Source: Ensifer adhaerens (GTDB lineage Bacteria; Pseudomonadota; Alphaproteobacteria; Rhizobiales; Rhizobiaceae). From it: DNA of 64,000 bases. Where the stretch lies: positions 2,790,001 to 2,854,000 of the forward strand of contig NZ_CP083349.1 in the NCBI RefSeq assembly GCF_020035535.1, read 5' to 3'. The notes beneath the pieces are model-generated. The model saw only the letters and a program-made list of their open reading frames with translations. It had not been told where the DNA came from and did not search any database. Positions 16,717-27,241 of this stretch are shown piece by piece (position 1 is the stretch's first letter; each line of letters begins with the position of its first letter). The position numbers and the translations under genes were made by a program.

Positions 16717-16741
16717 GGAACCTTTTTTTACGAGGAGCGTT
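16717..16741 (+). promoter_or_regulatory. EcfG/RpoE2-dependent promoter of rsiB1
   Basis: GGAAC at 16717-16721 and CGTT at 16738-16741 are separated by 16 bases, pointing to the response-regulator gene at 16784. Together with the minus-strand promoter it makes a back-to-back EcfG promoter pair only a few bases apart. Confidence 0.75.
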
Positions 16742-16783
16742 CTCGGAACGTCACCGTAAAACGATTTTCGAGGGAGTTCCCCT

Positions 16784-17578
16784 ATGACATTGTCCACGCG
16801 GATCGCACCGCTTCTGCCGTATCTGCGCCGTTACTCGCGAGCGCTGACCGGCTCGCAGACATCAGGCGACGCCTATGTTGCGGCCGTTCTCGAAGCGCTG
16901 ATCGCCGACACGTCGATTTTCCCGGAAGCAAGCAATGATCGCGTTGGCCTGTTCCGGCTGTTCACGTCACTCTTCGGTTCCTCGTCCGTGCTTGTGCCGG
17001 AACCGGTCTCGCCCTTTGCCTGGGAACAGCGCGCGTCGATCAATCTCGCAACCGTCTCGCCTCTTGCCCGTCAGGCCTTCCTGCTGGTCTCGGTCGAAGG
17101 CTTCCGCCCCGAGGAGGCCGCCGAAGTTCTCGACGTGTCCACTGAAAAGGTCGGCGGACTGCTCGACCGCGCCTCGCAGGAAATCTCGCGTCAGGTCGCG
17201 ACCGATATCATGATCATCGAGGACGAGCCGCTGATCGCCATCGACATCGAACAGATGGTCGAGAGCCTCGGCCACCGGGTCACCGGCATCGCCCGGACGC
17301 GCGACGAAGCCATCGCCCTCTACAAGAGGACCCGGCCAAGCATGGTGCTTGCCGACATCCAGCTCGCCGACGGCAGCTCGGGCATCGACGCCGTCAACGA
17401 CATCCTGAAGGCCAGCGCCATTCCGGTGATCTTCATAACCGCCTTCCCCGAACGGCTCCTGACTGGTGAACGGCCGGAACCGACCTTCCTGGTCACCAAG
17501 CCGTTCAACCCGGATATGGTCAAGGCGCTGATCAGCCAGGCATTGTTCTTCAACGAATCCACCAAGGCGGCGGCCTGA
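16784..17578 (+). CDS. rsiB1: PhyR-type response regulator (anti-anti-sigma factor)
   Basis: 264 aa: N-terminal sigma-factor-like domain (about 1-137) fused to a C-terminal receiver (about 141-258). The receiver has the acidic pocket IIEDEP, phosphoacceptor Asp191 in LADIQLADG and the lysine in VTKPFNP. When phosphorylated, the sigma-like domain captures NepR and frees RpoE2. The gene is divergent from rsiA1-rpoE2 and has its own EcfG promoter, giving positive feedback. Confidence 0.94.
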   Translation: MTLSTRIAPLLPYLRRYSRALTGSQTSGDAYVAAVLEALIADTSIFPEASNDRVGLFRLFTSLFGSSSVLVPEPVSPFAWEQRASINLATVSPLARQAFLLVSVEGFRPEEAAEVLDVSTEKVGGLLDRASQEISRQVATDIMIIEDEPLIAIDIEQMVESLGHRVTGIARTRDEAIALYKRTRPSMVLADIQLADGSSGIDAVNDILKASAIPVIFITAFPERLLTGERPEPTFLVTKPFNPDMVKALISQALFFNESTKAAA

Positions 17579-17584
17579 GTGCAA

Positions 17585-17939
17585 CCTGCATGTTTCCTTT
17601 GATCGCAGCCGGTCGAAGGCAAACATGCAGGTAATTCAAAATGCTGCGGCGTCGTGCGTCTTAAATGGCGTACGGCGCCGTCGTTCATTTTGCCGTTTCG
17701 TCTAAGCGGCAAATCGATTGGCCCTCCCCCAAATCATGTTCGCGCCCCCTGACATTCGCGCCAGGGCACGCTCACCGACGACATGCCATGTCGACCGGCC
17801 CATCCCGCAATTTCACAGTTTCGCAGCATCTCTTCGCCTACCCCAGAAACACGACAGCCAGTGCCGAGGGAAGGCACTGGCTGGTATGTGCAACTCACTC
17901 GGGGAGTGTGAGTTGTAGGCCGGCGGGTCTGCCTCCGGC
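17585..17939. other. Gene-free, hairpin-rich intergenic region after rsiB1
   Basis: No convincing protein gene between 17579 and 18040. Five inverted repeats are visible: 17585-17631 (arms CCTGCATGTTT), 17647-17680 (12-base stem with two G-U pairs), 17855-17883 (arms CAGCCAGTGCC), 17891-17915 (arms CAACTCAC) and 17919-17939 (GCCGG arms). The first may terminate rsiB1; the last three are consecutive and could be a structured RNA or intergenic mosaic elements. No T-run follows them. Confidence 0.45.
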
Positions 17940-18040
17940 GCGGCATTGGGGGCTATGCGCGCCACCGTCCGGTCGCAAGCAAAATGCACGACGGGGCAAA
18001 AAGTTCCATGCACCAGGCCCGACCGTTTCCGTTGGCCGGT

Positions 18041-19624
18041 TCACTGCATCCCGTCGAGTTCGTCACGGTGGCGGTAGAGTGCCAGGAAACGGCGGTAATC
18101 GCGATCGTAAGCGTCACGAGCGCTAGCCTTCGGCAGGCGTTCATGTCCGTCCGACGCCATTGCCATGCCCGCAGCTGCCAGGTCCTCATGAATGCCGCCG
18201 GCAACCGCCGCCGCCATTGCCGTACCGAGCAGCACCGCATCCGGCGCCTCAGGCGCCACGACCCGGCAACCGGTAACATCGCAGTAAAGCTCCATCAGCA
18301 GCGCATTGCGGACATGACCGCCGGTGACGTGCAGCGTGTCGAGCTGGTAGCCGACCTCCCGCATCATCTCCAGGATGTGGCGAATGCCGAGCGCGATCGC
18401 GACACAGGTGCGCCAATAAAGGCGGCAAAGCGCGTCGAAGGAGGAATCGAGCGGCAGACCGCTGATGACACCCAGACCATGTGGGTCGGCGAGTGGCGAG
18501 CGGTTTCCATGGAAATCGGGCAGCACGTGCAGCCGATCGGCAAAGGCCACCCCCAGCTCGGCACGCAGTTCCTGCACGCGGGATATGATCCGGCCATGGG
18601 TCGCCGCCGTCGGCTCCAGGCCGCCGCCATGCAGCCGCACGATATGGTCGAGCAGCGCGCCGGTCGCCGACTGGCCGCCCTCGATCAGCCAGGCCCCGGG
18701 AAGAACCGCTTCAAAATAGGGGCCCCACATGCCGAAGCCCGGCTTCATGTCCTTGGAAAAGGCAACGATGCAGCTCGACGTGCCGGCGATCAGCGCCAGT
18801 TGCTTTTCGAGCTTCTCCGGCTTTCCGATGAAGCCGCCGACGACGCCAAGCGCCCCGGCATAGGCATCGATCATCCCCGGCGCCACCTGGCAGCCCTCGT
18901 CCAGAGCGAGTTCGGCCGCTGCCGTTGCATTCAGATGCCCGACCGAACTTCCGATCGGCAAGCTCTCCTCCGGTAATCCGCCGCGCTCCAAAAGGTCCTC
19001 GAGTCCGATCTTTTCGAGATAGTCGGACTGCCAGCCGCGTTTCTCATGCGCCAGATAGTTCCACTTCGCCGTCAGCGTGCAGCGCGAACGTGCAGCGCTG
19101 CCCGTCGCCCTCCAGGAAAGATAGTCGGCAAGATCGAAGAAGAAGCCGGCCTTCTGCCACTGTTGCGGCAGATTGCGCTTCAGCCACATCAGCTTCGGCA
19201 TTTCCATTTCCGGCGACATGACGCGCCCGGAAAAGTCGAGCACCGGATGGCCGGTCGCCGTGCAGAAATCCGCCTCGGCGAGCGCGCGATGGTCGAGCCA
19301 GACGATTGTGTCGCAGCGCGCCTCGCCCTTGCGGTTGACCGAAAGCGGCTTGCCCTGGCGGTCGCGCACCACCAGCGAGCAAGTTGCGTCGAACCCGATC
19401 GCAGCAACGCTTTCCGCGGCGATCCCGGCTTTGTCTTTCGCCGCCTTGACCGCGCCGCAGACGGCGCGCCAGATATCCTCGGAATCGTGCTCGGCATGGT
19501 TTTCTTCCGGCCGGTTCATGGCGATCGGCAGGTCGGCACGCGCTAGCAGCGTGCCCTTCCGGTCAAAGATACCGGCGCGCGCACTGCCGGTACCGACATC
19601 GACCGCAACGACGAATTCACGCAT
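18041..19624 (-). CDS. FGGY-family carbohydrate kinase (ribulokinase/ribitol-kinase type)
   Basis: 527 aa, two actin-like domains. The N-terminal phosphate-binding loop is VVAVDVGTGSARAGIF; GFDATCS, WLDHRA and a C-terminal TGGHVRNALLMEL nucleotide-binding motif are present, fitting the pentulose-kinase (FGGY_RBT) subgroup. Predicted to phosphorylate a ketopentose such as D-ribulose, or a pentitol, with ATP. Start at 19624 begins directly before the fold; the frame runs nine residues further upstream. It follows the HAD and polyol genes on the same strand, so it probably serves pentitol/hexitol catabolism. Confidence 0.85.
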   Translation of the reverse strand: MREFVVAVDVGTGSARAGIFDRKGTLLARADLPIAMNRPEENHAEHDSEDIWRAVCGAVKAAKDKAGIAAESVAAIGFDATCSLVVRDRQGKPLSVNRKGEARCDTIVWLDHRALAEADFCTATGHPVLDFSGRVMSPEMEMPKLMWLKRNLPQQWQKAGFFFDLADYLSWRATGSAARSRCTLTAKWNYLAHEKRGWQSDYLEKIGLEDLLERGGLPEESLPIGSSVGHLNATAAAELALDEGCQVAPGMIDAYAGALGVVGGFIGKPEKLEKQLALIAGTSSCIVAFSKDMKPGFGMWGPYFEAVLPGAWLIEGGQSATGALLDHIVRLHGGGLEPTAATHGRIISRVQELRAELGVAFADRLHVLPDFHGNRSPLADPHGLGVISGLPLDSSFDALCRLYWRTCVAIALGIRHILEMMREVGYQLDTLHVTGGHVRNALLMELYCDVTGCRVVAPEAPDAVLLGTAMAAAVAGGIHEDLAAAGMAMASDGHERLPKASARDAYDRDYRRFLALYRHRDELDGMQ

Positions 19625-19706
19625 CAATGAAAGTCTCGCCCCCTGGGTCACGGTCGTTTCGGGTCGCTCGGCCCGAAGTCAAAACCGCGATCGATTGTCA
19701 TAACTC

Positions 19707-19756
19707 AGAGCGGGGATGCGAACGCAAAATCGCTCACACCATCCTCGTCCCGCTCT
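19707..19756. repeat. Intergenic nested palindrome
   Basis: Outer arms AGAGCGGG (19707-19714) and CCCGCTCT (19749-19756) enclose a small GCG/CGC stem. The same AGAGCGG/CCGCTCT outer arms occur at 28273-28324 and, shortened, at 53773-53807. It fills the gap between the kinase and the HAD gene. Confidence 0.6.
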
Positions 19757-19769
19757 CGTTGCATCCCTG

Positions 19770-20438
19770 CTATCTGCCGACAAACTGTAACAATTCACCC
19801 ATATCGTCAAACAGCACGTCGGGGCTGAGCTCGGAGAGACTTTGCCGATGCTTGTCAGTTCGTGCGTGGCTACCGCCGGCAAAGGCGAAGACCCGCATGC
19901 CCGCCGCCTTCGCCGCTTCGATACCGGCCGGGCTATCCTCGACGACGACGCAATCCTGAGGCGCGAAGCCCATTTGTCGGCTCGCATGCAGGAAGAGATC
20001 GGGCGCCGGCTTGCCGTGTTTCACCATGGTAGCGGAGAAGATGTTCGGCTCGAAGAGGTCGATGAGGCCGGTGACGGTGAGCGACAGGCGGATGCGTTCC
20101 GGCTGACTGGACGAGGCGACGCAGCACGCGCCCGAGAGCCCCTCGACCGCCTGGCGAATTCCCGCAACAGGCTGCAGTTCGGTGCGGAAACGATCGTAAA
20201 GGCGAAGGCGCATGCCTTCGAGAAACGCGTCGTCGGTGGCAAGACCGTATTCCTCGTGCAGGATCGCCGACATGCTCTTCAGGCTGCGCCCGAGAAAGCG
20301 TTCCGTCGCTTCCTCGGTGGTCATCGAAACGCCGGCGGCCGAGAGCACGTCCACGAGCACCTCCAGCGAGATCGGTTCGCTGTCGACAAGCACACCGTCG
20401 CAATCGAAAATCACCAGCCTGGACTGAGCGTCCGCCAT
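19770..20438 (-). CDS. HAD-superfamily sugar-phosphatase/phosphoglucomutase-like hydrolase
   Basis: 222 aa. Motif I FDCDGVLVDSE (nucleophile and acid aspartates), motif II VASSSQ, motif III lysine in VKHGKPAPDLF and motif IV VVEDSPAGIEAA are all intact, with a subfamily I alpha-helical cap. Likely dephosphorylates a sugar or polyol phosphate. It lies between mannitol dehydrogenase and the FGGY kinase in the same direction and is probably part of the polyol operon; exact substrate unknown. Confidence 0.85.
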   Translation of the reverse strand: MADAQSRLVIFDCDGVLVDSEPISLEVLVDVLSAAGVSMTTEEATERFLGRSLKSMSAILHEEYGLATDDAFLEGMRLRLYDRFRTELQPVAGIRQAVEGLSGACCVASSSQPERIRLSLTVTGLIDLFEPNIFSATMVKHGKPAPDLFLHASRQMGFAPQDCVVVEDSPAGIEAAKAAGMRVFAFAGGSHARTDKHRQSLSELSPDVLFDDMGELLQFVGR

Positions 20439-20510
20439 CGCACCCTACCCCTTACAGCGCCGCGCGTCTTTCAAGGGCGCACCAAGATCGCTGCAACACT
20501 TTGAATTGGC

Positions 20511-20556
20511 GCATAATTTCTGGCCCGGAGCCGCTTTCGACCCAGGGAAATTATGC
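20511..20556. repeat. Palindromic element overlapping the mtlK stop codon
   Basis: GCATAATTTC (20511-20520) and GAAATTATGC (20547-20556) are perfect 10-base arms around a GC-rich 26-base centre containing CCGCTTTCG. The right arm includes the TAA stop of mtlK (20553-20551). It may act as a 3' mRNA hairpin. Confidence 0.6.
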
Positions 20557-22035
20557 GGTGAGCTTGTCGTCCAGATAAAGCTGGAGCGTAGCGCGCGTAC
20601 CCTTTTCCCAGAGGGTTTTCAATGCATGGCTGAAACGGTGGCGGAAGTGGTCGGAGCGCGCGACGTCGCCGAAGATATCGCCGAGCGCCAGAAAGGCCAT
20701 CGGATCGTCCTTGGCGGCAAGTGCGGCCTCGTTCAGCCGGTCGGCGCTCTGGTCGTTGAAGATGATCGCCTTGCCGCTGTCCGACGTACCCGCGAAATAG
20801 CGGCACCACAGCGCCGACACCAGCGAGAGACCCACGACATCCTCTCCGCGCGCCAGCCGGTCGGCGGTCGAAGGCAGGATGAATTTTGGCTGCCGGTTGG
20901 AGCCGTCCTGCGCCAGCCGCGGGATCGTGTCGCCGATCTTCGGATTGGAAAAGCGCGTCTCGATCAGCTCGTAGTAGTCGCCAAGATCGGTGTTCGGCAC
21001 CGGCGGAATGACCGGAATGATCTCATCATGTTCCAGCTTGGCAAGGAAGGCCCGGATCAGCGGCTCCTCCATCGCCTCATGGACGAAATGGATGTCGAGC
21101 AAGGCGGCGGGATAGGCGATCGCCGCATGCCCGCCGTTGAGAATGCGGATTTTCATGTGCTCGTAGGGTGCGACGTCAGACACGAACTGGACCCCGACCT
21201 TCTCCAGCGCCGGGCGGCCAAGCGGGAAATGATCCTCAAGCACCCACTGCTTGAACTCCTCGCAGAATACCGGCCATGCGTCCTCGATGCCATATTCGTC
21301 GGCGACAATGCCGATCTCGCGCGCACCAGTCGCCGGGGTGATCCGGTCCACCATGCCGTTCGGGAAGGCGACATTGGCCTCGATCCAGTCGGCGAAGGCC
21401 GGGTCGAACAGACGGGCGAGCCCCGCGACCGCCGCGTGAGTGACTTCGCCATTGCCCGGTATGTTGTCGCAGGACATCACGGTGAAGGGCGGCACGTTCT
21501 TGTCGCGACGCGCCTTCAGGCCGGCGACGATCAGTCCGAACACCGTCTTCGGGGTCGCCGGGTTCTGCGCATCGGCAACAATATCAGGGTGGGTCGGGTT
21601 GAACACACCTGAAGCCGGATCGATGAAATAGCCGCCCTCGGTGATCGTTAACGAGACGATCCGGATTGCCGGATCGGTAAGCCGCGCAACGATCGCCGCG
21701 ACATCGCCGGGTTCCAGATAGTCGATCATCGCGCCGGTGACATGGGCGCCGGTGCGGTTGTTGTCCTGCTCGACGACGGTCGTCAGGAAATCCTGCGCGG
21801 CGAGCTTGGCGCGCATCGTAGCGTCGGAGGGAAGCACACCGGCGCCGATGATGGCCCAGTCGCGATCATGACCCGCGTTGAAGAGATCGTCGAGATAGAC
21901 GGCCTGATGCGCCCGGTGGAAGTTGCCGACGCCGAAGTGCACGATGCCGGCCGCCAATTGCGATCGGTCGTAGTTCGGCACCCCGGCTTTGGCCTTGATC
22001 GTGTCGAGGGCGGCAGTTGAGAGTTTGGTCGTCAT
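20551..22035 (-). CDS. mtlK: Mannitol 2-dehydrogenase (polyol-specific long-chain family)
   Basis: 494 aa. N-terminal Rossmann segment IVHFGVGNFHRAHQAVYLDDL and the C-terminal catalytic region with KIRILNGGHAAIAYPA identify the mannitol dehydrogenase/fructuronate reductase family. It oxidises D-mannitol (or D-arabinitol) to D-fructose with NAD. It begins 40 bases after the sorbitol dehydrogenase gene and ends the smoEFGKS-mtlK run; a palindrome overlaps its stop. Confidence 0.92.
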   Translation of the reverse strand: MTTKLSTAALDTIKAKAGVPNYDRSQLAAGIVHFGVGNFHRAHQAVYLDDLFNAGHDRDWAIIGAGVLPSDATMRAKLAAQDFLTTVVEQDNNRTGAHVTGAMIDYLEPGDVAAIVARLTDPAIRIVSLTITEGGYFIDPASGVFNPTHPDIVADAQNPATPKTVFGLIVAGLKARRDKNVPPFTVMSCDNIPGNGEVTHAAVAGLARLFDPAFADWIEANVAFPNGMVDRITPATGAREIGIVADEYGIEDAWPVFCEEFKQWVLEDHFPLGRPALEKVGVQFVSDVAPYEHMKIRILNGGHAAIAYPAALLDIHFVHEAMEEPLIRAFLAKLEHDEIIPVIPPVPNTDLGDYYELIETRFSNPKIGDTIPRLAQDGSNRQPKFILPSTADRLARGEDVVGLSLVSALWCRYFAGTSDSGKAIIFNDQSADRLNEAALAAKDDPMAFLALGDIFGDVARSDHFRHRFSHALKTLWEKGTRATLQLYLDDKLTA

Positions 22036-22075
22036 GGTCCCGTATCCTTTCGAGGCTTCACCGGCTGGCGCAGGC

Positions 22076-22845
22076 TCAGCTCATCCAGTTGCCGCCGTCG
22101 ACGTTGTAGGTCTGCGAGACGACGTAGTCGCTCTCGGCTGAAGCGAGAAAGATCGCCATCCCGGTCAGGTCCGCAGCCGTTCCCATGCGGCCGAAGGGCA
22201 CTTCGGCACCGACCAGCTTCTTCTTCTCGCCGCGCGGGCGGTTTTCGTATTTGGCAAACAGCGCATCGACGCCGTCCCAGTGCTCGCCATCGACGACGCC
22301 GGGCGCGATCGCGTTGACGTTGATGCCGTGCTTGATGAGATTGAGCCCGGCAGACTGGGTGAGGCTGATGACCGCCGCCTTGGTGGCGCAATAGATGGCG
22401 ACCAAGGCTTCGCCACGACGTCCGGCCTGGCTCGCCATGTTGATGATCTTGCCGCCCCGCCCTTGCGCGATCATCTGCTTTGCGGCCGCCTGCAGCGTGA
22501 ACAAGGTGCCGGCCACATTGATCGAAAACAGCCGGTCGTAGCTGTCGCGAGTGATCTCGACGATCGGCGCAAGATCGAAGAGTGCGGCGTTGTTGACGAG
22601 GATGTCGAGGCCACCCGTTTCCTTGACGACCAAAGCGATTGCCGCATCGATCGAAGCCTGATTGGTGACGTCCATCTCGACCGCATAGGCGCCGGCACCG
22701 ATCTCGGAGGCCGTCTGCCGCGCACGCTCGATGTTGATGTCGGCGATCGCGACCGTGGCGCCCTCGCCGATATAGGCTTCCGCGAAAGCACGACCGATCC
22801 CCCGCGCTGACCCTGTGATCAGCGCGCTCTTTCCTTCAAGCCGTT

Positions 22846-22849
<4 letters not shown>
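22076..22849 (-). CDS. smoS: Sorbitol dehydrogenase, short-chain type
   Basis: 257-aa SDR enzyme. Cofactor loop [12 protein letters not shown] (residues 12-23), [10 protein letters not shown], catalytic serine region INMASQAG and the Y-x3-K pair in IYCATKAAV are all present. In Rhodobacter and Sinorhizobium SmoS oxidises D-glucitol to D-fructose with NAD. Its ATG overlaps the smoK stop by four bases (ATGA), so it is translated from the same mRNA as the transporter. Confidence 0.93.
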
Positions 22850-23850
<1,001 letters not shown>

Positions 23851-23861
23851 TGTCGTATCCC

Positions 23862-24692
23862 TTATTTGACCGCGCCGAAAGTGAGGCCGCGCACGAGCTG
23901 CTTCTGCGAGAACCAGCCGAGTATGAGGATGGGGGCGATCGCCATGGTCGAGGCGGCCGAGAGTTTGGCGTAGAACAGGCCTTCGGGGCTCGAATAGGAG
24001 GCGATGAAGGCCGTCAGCGGCGCTGCCTTGGCGGCGCTGAGGTTCAGTGTCCAGAACGCTTCGTTCCAGGCGAGGATGATGTTCAAGAGCAGCGTCGAGG
24101 CGATGCCGGGGATCGCCATCGGCGTCAGCACATAGATGATCTCCTTGGAGAGCGAGGCGCCGTCCATGCGCGCGGCCTCCAGGATCTCGCCGGGGATCTC
24201 CTTGAAGTAGGTGTAGAGCATCCAGATGATGATCGGCAGGTTGATCAGCGTCAGCACAATCACGAGGCCGGTGCGCGTATCGAGCAGGCCGGTGTTGCGG
24301 AACATCAGGTACATCGGCACCAGCACGCCGACCGACGGCATCATCTTGGTGGAGAGCATCCACATCAGCACGTCCTTGGTGCGCTTGGTCGGGGAGAACG
24401 CCATCGCCCAGGCGGACGGAATGGCAATGATGAGACCAATCAGCGTCGAGCCGAAGGAGATGACGACCGAGTTCATGAAGTGCAGGAAGTAATTCGAGCG
24501 GCTTTGCACCTCGTGATAGTTCTCCGTCGTCCAGTCGAAGAAGAACAGCGACGGCGGCGAAGCGATCGCTTCTGCCTCGGTCTTGAAGCTCGTCAGGAAC
24601 GTCCAGAGGATCGGGAAGAAGATCAGGATGCCGATCGTCCAGGCGACGACGGTGACGACGATCTTTCTTTGGGTGGAGACGTTGCGTGCCAT
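23862..24692 (-). CDS. smoG: Polyol ABC transporter permease SmoG
   Basis: 276 aa, six transmembrane helices, MalG group. The EAA loop is seen at [20 protein letters not shown]. Start at 24692 is six bases from the smoF stop; the frame is open upstream in the smoF region but that part is overlap. Followed by smoK after 11 bases. Confidence 0.92.
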   Translation of the reverse strand: MARNVSTQRKIVVTVVAWTIGILIFFPILWTFLTSFKTEAEAIASPPSLFFFDWTTENYHEVQSRSNYFLHFMNSVVISFGSTLIGLIIAIPSAWAMAFSPTKRTKDVLMWMLSTKMMPSVGVLVPMYLMFRNTGLLDTRTGLVIVLTLINLPIIIWMLYTYFKEIPGEILEAARMDGASLSKEIIYVLTPMAIPGIASTLLLNIILAWNEAFWTLNLSAAKAAPLTAFIASYSSPEGLFYAKLSAASTMAIAPILILGWFSQKQLVRGLTFGAVK

Positions 24693-24697
24693 GGTTC

Positions 24698-25570
24698 TCA
24701 AGCCTCCAGCGTCTTGCCGATCATGCGCATCAGGAAGAATGCGACGATGTTGGCGAGGATGACCGCGATGATGCCGCCGGCCGAAGCACCGCCCACGTCG
24801 AACTGCAGCAGGGCCTGCGCGTAGACGAGGAAGGTCAGGTTGGTGCTCTGCGTGCCCGGGCCGCCATTGGTGGTGACCAGGATCTCGGCGAAGACCGAGA
24901 GCAGAAAGATCGTCTGGATCAGGATGACGACGGTGATCGCGCGTGAAAGATGCGGCAGCACCAGGTAGATGAAGCGGCTCCAGGCGCCGGCGCCGTCCAT
25001 CTGCGCTGCTTCCTTCTGCTCCTCGTCGAGCGACTGCAGCGCCGTCAAGAGGATCAGCGTCGCAAAGGGCAACCATTGCCAGGCGACGATCAGGATCACC
25101 GACATCAACGGCGCATTGGCGAGGAAGTCGAAGGGCTGCAGCCCGAAAAGCTTGGCGATCCAGGCAAAGAGCCCGTTGACCGGGTTCATGAACATGTTCT
25201 TCCAGACGAGTGCCGCCACCGTCGGCATGATCAGGAAGGGTGCGATCACGAGGATGCGCACGATCCCCTGCCCGAACATCGGCTGGTCGAGCAAGAGCGC
25301 AAGCGCGATGCCGCCGACGACGGTGATGAACAACACGCCGAGCACGATTGCCAGCGTGTTGAAGATAGCCTGGAAGAAGGCGGGATCGGTCAGGAAGTAC
25401 TTGTAGTTCGTGAAGCCGGCGAACTCTTCCATTCCCGGCATCAGGAGATTGTAGCGCAGGAACGAGAAGTAGATCGTCATGGCCAGGGGAACGATCATCC
25501 AGGCCAGAAGCAGAAGCACCGAAGGCGCGATCATCAGCCGCGCGGCGGAGCGTGTGTGCAAGGTCGCCAT
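24698..25570 (-). CDS. smoF: Polyol ABC transporter permease SmoF
   Basis: 290 aa, six transmembrane helices, MalF/UgpA group. The EAA loop is present as [23 protein letters not shown] 25570 chosen since the first transmembrane segment starts at residue 12; upstream in-frame sequence is GC-rich leader. The 162-base gap to smoE holds a strong hairpin. Confidence 0.92.
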   Translation of the reverse strand: MATLHTRSAARLMIAPSVLLLLAWMIVPLAMTIYFSFLRYNLLMPGMEEFAGFTNYKYFLTDPAFFQAIFNTLAIVLGVLFITVVGGIALALLLDQPMFGQGIVRILVIAPFLIMPTVAALVWKNMFMNPVNGLFAWIAKLFGLQPFDFLANAPLMSVILIVAWQWLPFATLILLTALQSLDEEQKEAAQMDGAGAWSRFIYLVLPHLSRAITVVILIQTIFLLSVFAEILVTTNGGPGTQSTNLTFLVYAQALLQFDVGGASAGGIIAVILANIVAFFLMRMIGKTLEA

Positions 25571-25687
25571 GGCGTCCCCCAAATGATGGAATTCAACGCT
25601 TGTTCGAGAGCTCGGACCGGGCGCGCGTGGGCTCGCCGCGCGCGCCGCGGAAATTCCTCCAGGAGAGCCGCCCGAAGGAGAATTACC

Positions 25688-25717
25688 GGGGCGCCGGCCA
25701 TTTGCGGCCAGCACCCC
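25688..25717 (-). promoter_or_regulatory. Hairpin in the smoE-smoF gap
   Basis: A 12-base stem (GGGGCGCCGGCC with GGCCAGCACCCC, two G-U pairs on the minus transcript) around a six-base loop, 15 bases after the smoE stop. No T-run. Same placement as the hairpin at 1260-1291, consistent with differential expression of binding protein over permeases. Confidence 0.6.
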
Positions 25718-25732
25718 GGGCCCTTGGGAGCC

Positions 25733-27043
25733 TCACTTGATGTAGCCGGCCTTGGTCATCTCACGCTCGGTGAGCTGCTGGGCGCTGGCAAGTGCCTGGT
25801 CGACGCTCATCTGGCCTGCAAGCGCTGCCGAGAACTGCTGGCCCACCGCCGTGCCGAGACCCTGGAATTCCGGGATCGCCACGAACTGCACACCGACATA
25901 GGGAACCGGCTTCACCGCCGGGTTCTTCGGGTCGGCCGCGTTGATCGAGTCGAGCGTCATCTTCGCGAACGGCGCCGCCTTCTGGTACTCGGGGTTGGCG
26001 TAGAGCGAGGTGCGCGTGCCCGGAGGTACGTTGGCCCAGCCTTCCTTGTCGGCGACGAGCTTCAGATAGTCCTTGCCGGTTGCCCAGGAGATGAACTTCT
26101 CGGCCGCGGCCACCTTCTGCGAACCCGCGGGGATCGCGAGGTTCCAGGCCCAGAGCCAGTTGCCGCGCTTGCCAAGCCCGGTGTCGGGAGCAAGCGCAAA
26201 ACCGACCTTGTCGGCAACCGTCGATTCCTTCGGGTTGGTGACAAAGGACGCAGCCACGGTCGCATCGATCCACATGCCGCACTTGCCGGTCTGGAACAGC
26301 GACAGGTTCTCGTTGAAGCCGTTGGAGGAGGCGCCGGGCGGTCCGGCGTCGTTCATCAGCTTGACGTAGAAGTCGAGCGCGTTCTTCCACTCCGGCTGGT
26401 CGAACTGCGGCTTCCAGTTCTCGTCGAACCAGCGGGCGCCAAAGGCGTTCGCGGTCGCCGTCAGGAAGGCCATGTTCTCGCCCCAGCCGGCCTTGCCGCG
26501 CAGGCAGATGCCGTAGATTTCGGCGTTCTTGTCGGTGATCTTGCGCGCCGCGTCGGCAATGAAGTCCCAGGTCGGTGCGTCGGGCATCGTCAGCCCCGCC
26601 TTCTCGAACAGGTCCTTGCGGTACATCACCATCGAGCTTTCGCCGTAGAAGGGTGCTGCATAGAGCTTGCCGTCGATAGTGAGGCCCGAGCGGATCGCCG
26701 GCAGCAGGTCGTCGACATCGTAGTCGGCGCCAAGATTGTCGAGCGGCAGCAGCCAGCCCTGCTTCGCCCAGATCGGCACTTCATAGGTGCCGATCGTCAT
26801 GATGTCGTACTGGCCGCCCTTGGTGGCGATATCGGTCGTCACGCGCTGGCGCAGCACGTTTTCCTCAAGCGTTACCCACTCGAGCTGAATGTCCGGATTC
26901 TTGGACGTGAAATCTTCCGTCAGCTTCTGCATCCGGATCATGTCGCCGTTGTTCACGGTCGCGATCGTCAGGGTTTCTGCTTGGGCCAGACCCGACAGTG
27001 CGACTGCCGAGCACGTGCCCAGCAGGAAAGTTCTCAAGTTCAT
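25733..27043 (-). CDS. smoE: Polyol (sorbitol/mannitol) periplasmic binding protein
   Basis: 436 aa. Signal peptide MNLRTFLLGTCSAVALSGLA ends in AQAE; the start at 27043 follows GGGAGGAAG and removes a nine-residue upstream extension. The mature protein is a family 1 solute-binding protein (TLTIATVNNGDMIRMQKL). First gene of the smoEFGKS-mtlK operon; a TTGACA-N17-AGTAAT promoter and a palindrome lie 46-74 bases upstream. Substrate assigned from operon enzymes. Confidence 0.93.
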   Translation of the reverse strand: MNLRTFLLGTCSAVALSGLAQAETLTIATVNNGDMIRMQKLTEDFTSKNPDIQLEWVTLEENVLRQRVTTDIATKGGQYDIMTIGTYEVPIWAKQGWLLPLDNLGADYDVDDLLPAIRSGLTIDGKLYAAPFYGESSMVMYRKDLFEKAGLTMPDAPTWDFIADAARKITDKNAEIYGICLRGKAGWGENMAFLTATANAFGARWFDENWKPQFDQPEWKNALDFYVKLMNDAGPPGASSNGFNENLSLFQTGKCGMWIDATVAASFVTNPKESTVADKVGFALAPDTGLGKRGNWLWAWNLAIPAGSQKVAAAEKFISWATGKDYLKLVADKEGWANVPPGTRTSLYANPEYQKAAPFAKMTLDSINAADPKNPAVKPVPYVGVQFVAIPEFQGLGTAVGQQFSAALAGQMSVDQALASAQQLTEREMTKAGYIK

Positions 27044-27088
27044 CGACTTCCTCCCAGAAGAAATGAGCATTTGCTTCGCTCATGGGCA

Positions 27089-27117
27089 ATTACTCACTTC
27101 CCGTGACAAAATGTCAA
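27089..27117 (-). promoter_or_regulatory. smoE promoter with overlapping operator-like palindrome
   Basis: Minus strand: TTGACA (27117-27112), 17-base spacer, AGTAAT (27094-27089). The -35 box is embedded in the palindrome TGACAAAATGTCA (27104-27116). The upstream SorC-type regulator gene ends 125 bases away and is the likely ligand-responsive factor. Motifs seen, function inferred. Confidence 0.55.
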
Positions 27118-27195
27118 TGTGCAATCGTTGCTGCGCTGCACACAGCAACATTAGAAGACTGTTTTGATTGCCGATTTTTTCGTTGCGCAAACGCG

Positions 27196-27221
27196 AAGGG
27201 CCGGCACGTCGGCCGGCCCTT
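27196..27221 (-). terminator. Terminator after the SorC-type regulator
   Basis: Perfect 10-base arms AAGGGCCGGC / GCCGGCCCTT with a six-base loop, starting about 20 bases after the regulator's stop codon. Short T-rich sequence follows on the minus strand. Confidence 0.7.
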
Positions 27222-27241
27222 TCAATCGTTTCGTATTGCGA

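Noticed and set aside
16745..16765. Third GGAAC near rsiB1 as an EcfG promoter
   Set aside because: No CGTT at 16-17 bases downstream.
24950..27106. A 718-codon open frame on the plus strand opposite smoF and smoE
   Set aside because: Antisense shadow with repetitive basic/acidic composition; both minus-strand genes have signal peptides, ribosome sites and clear families.
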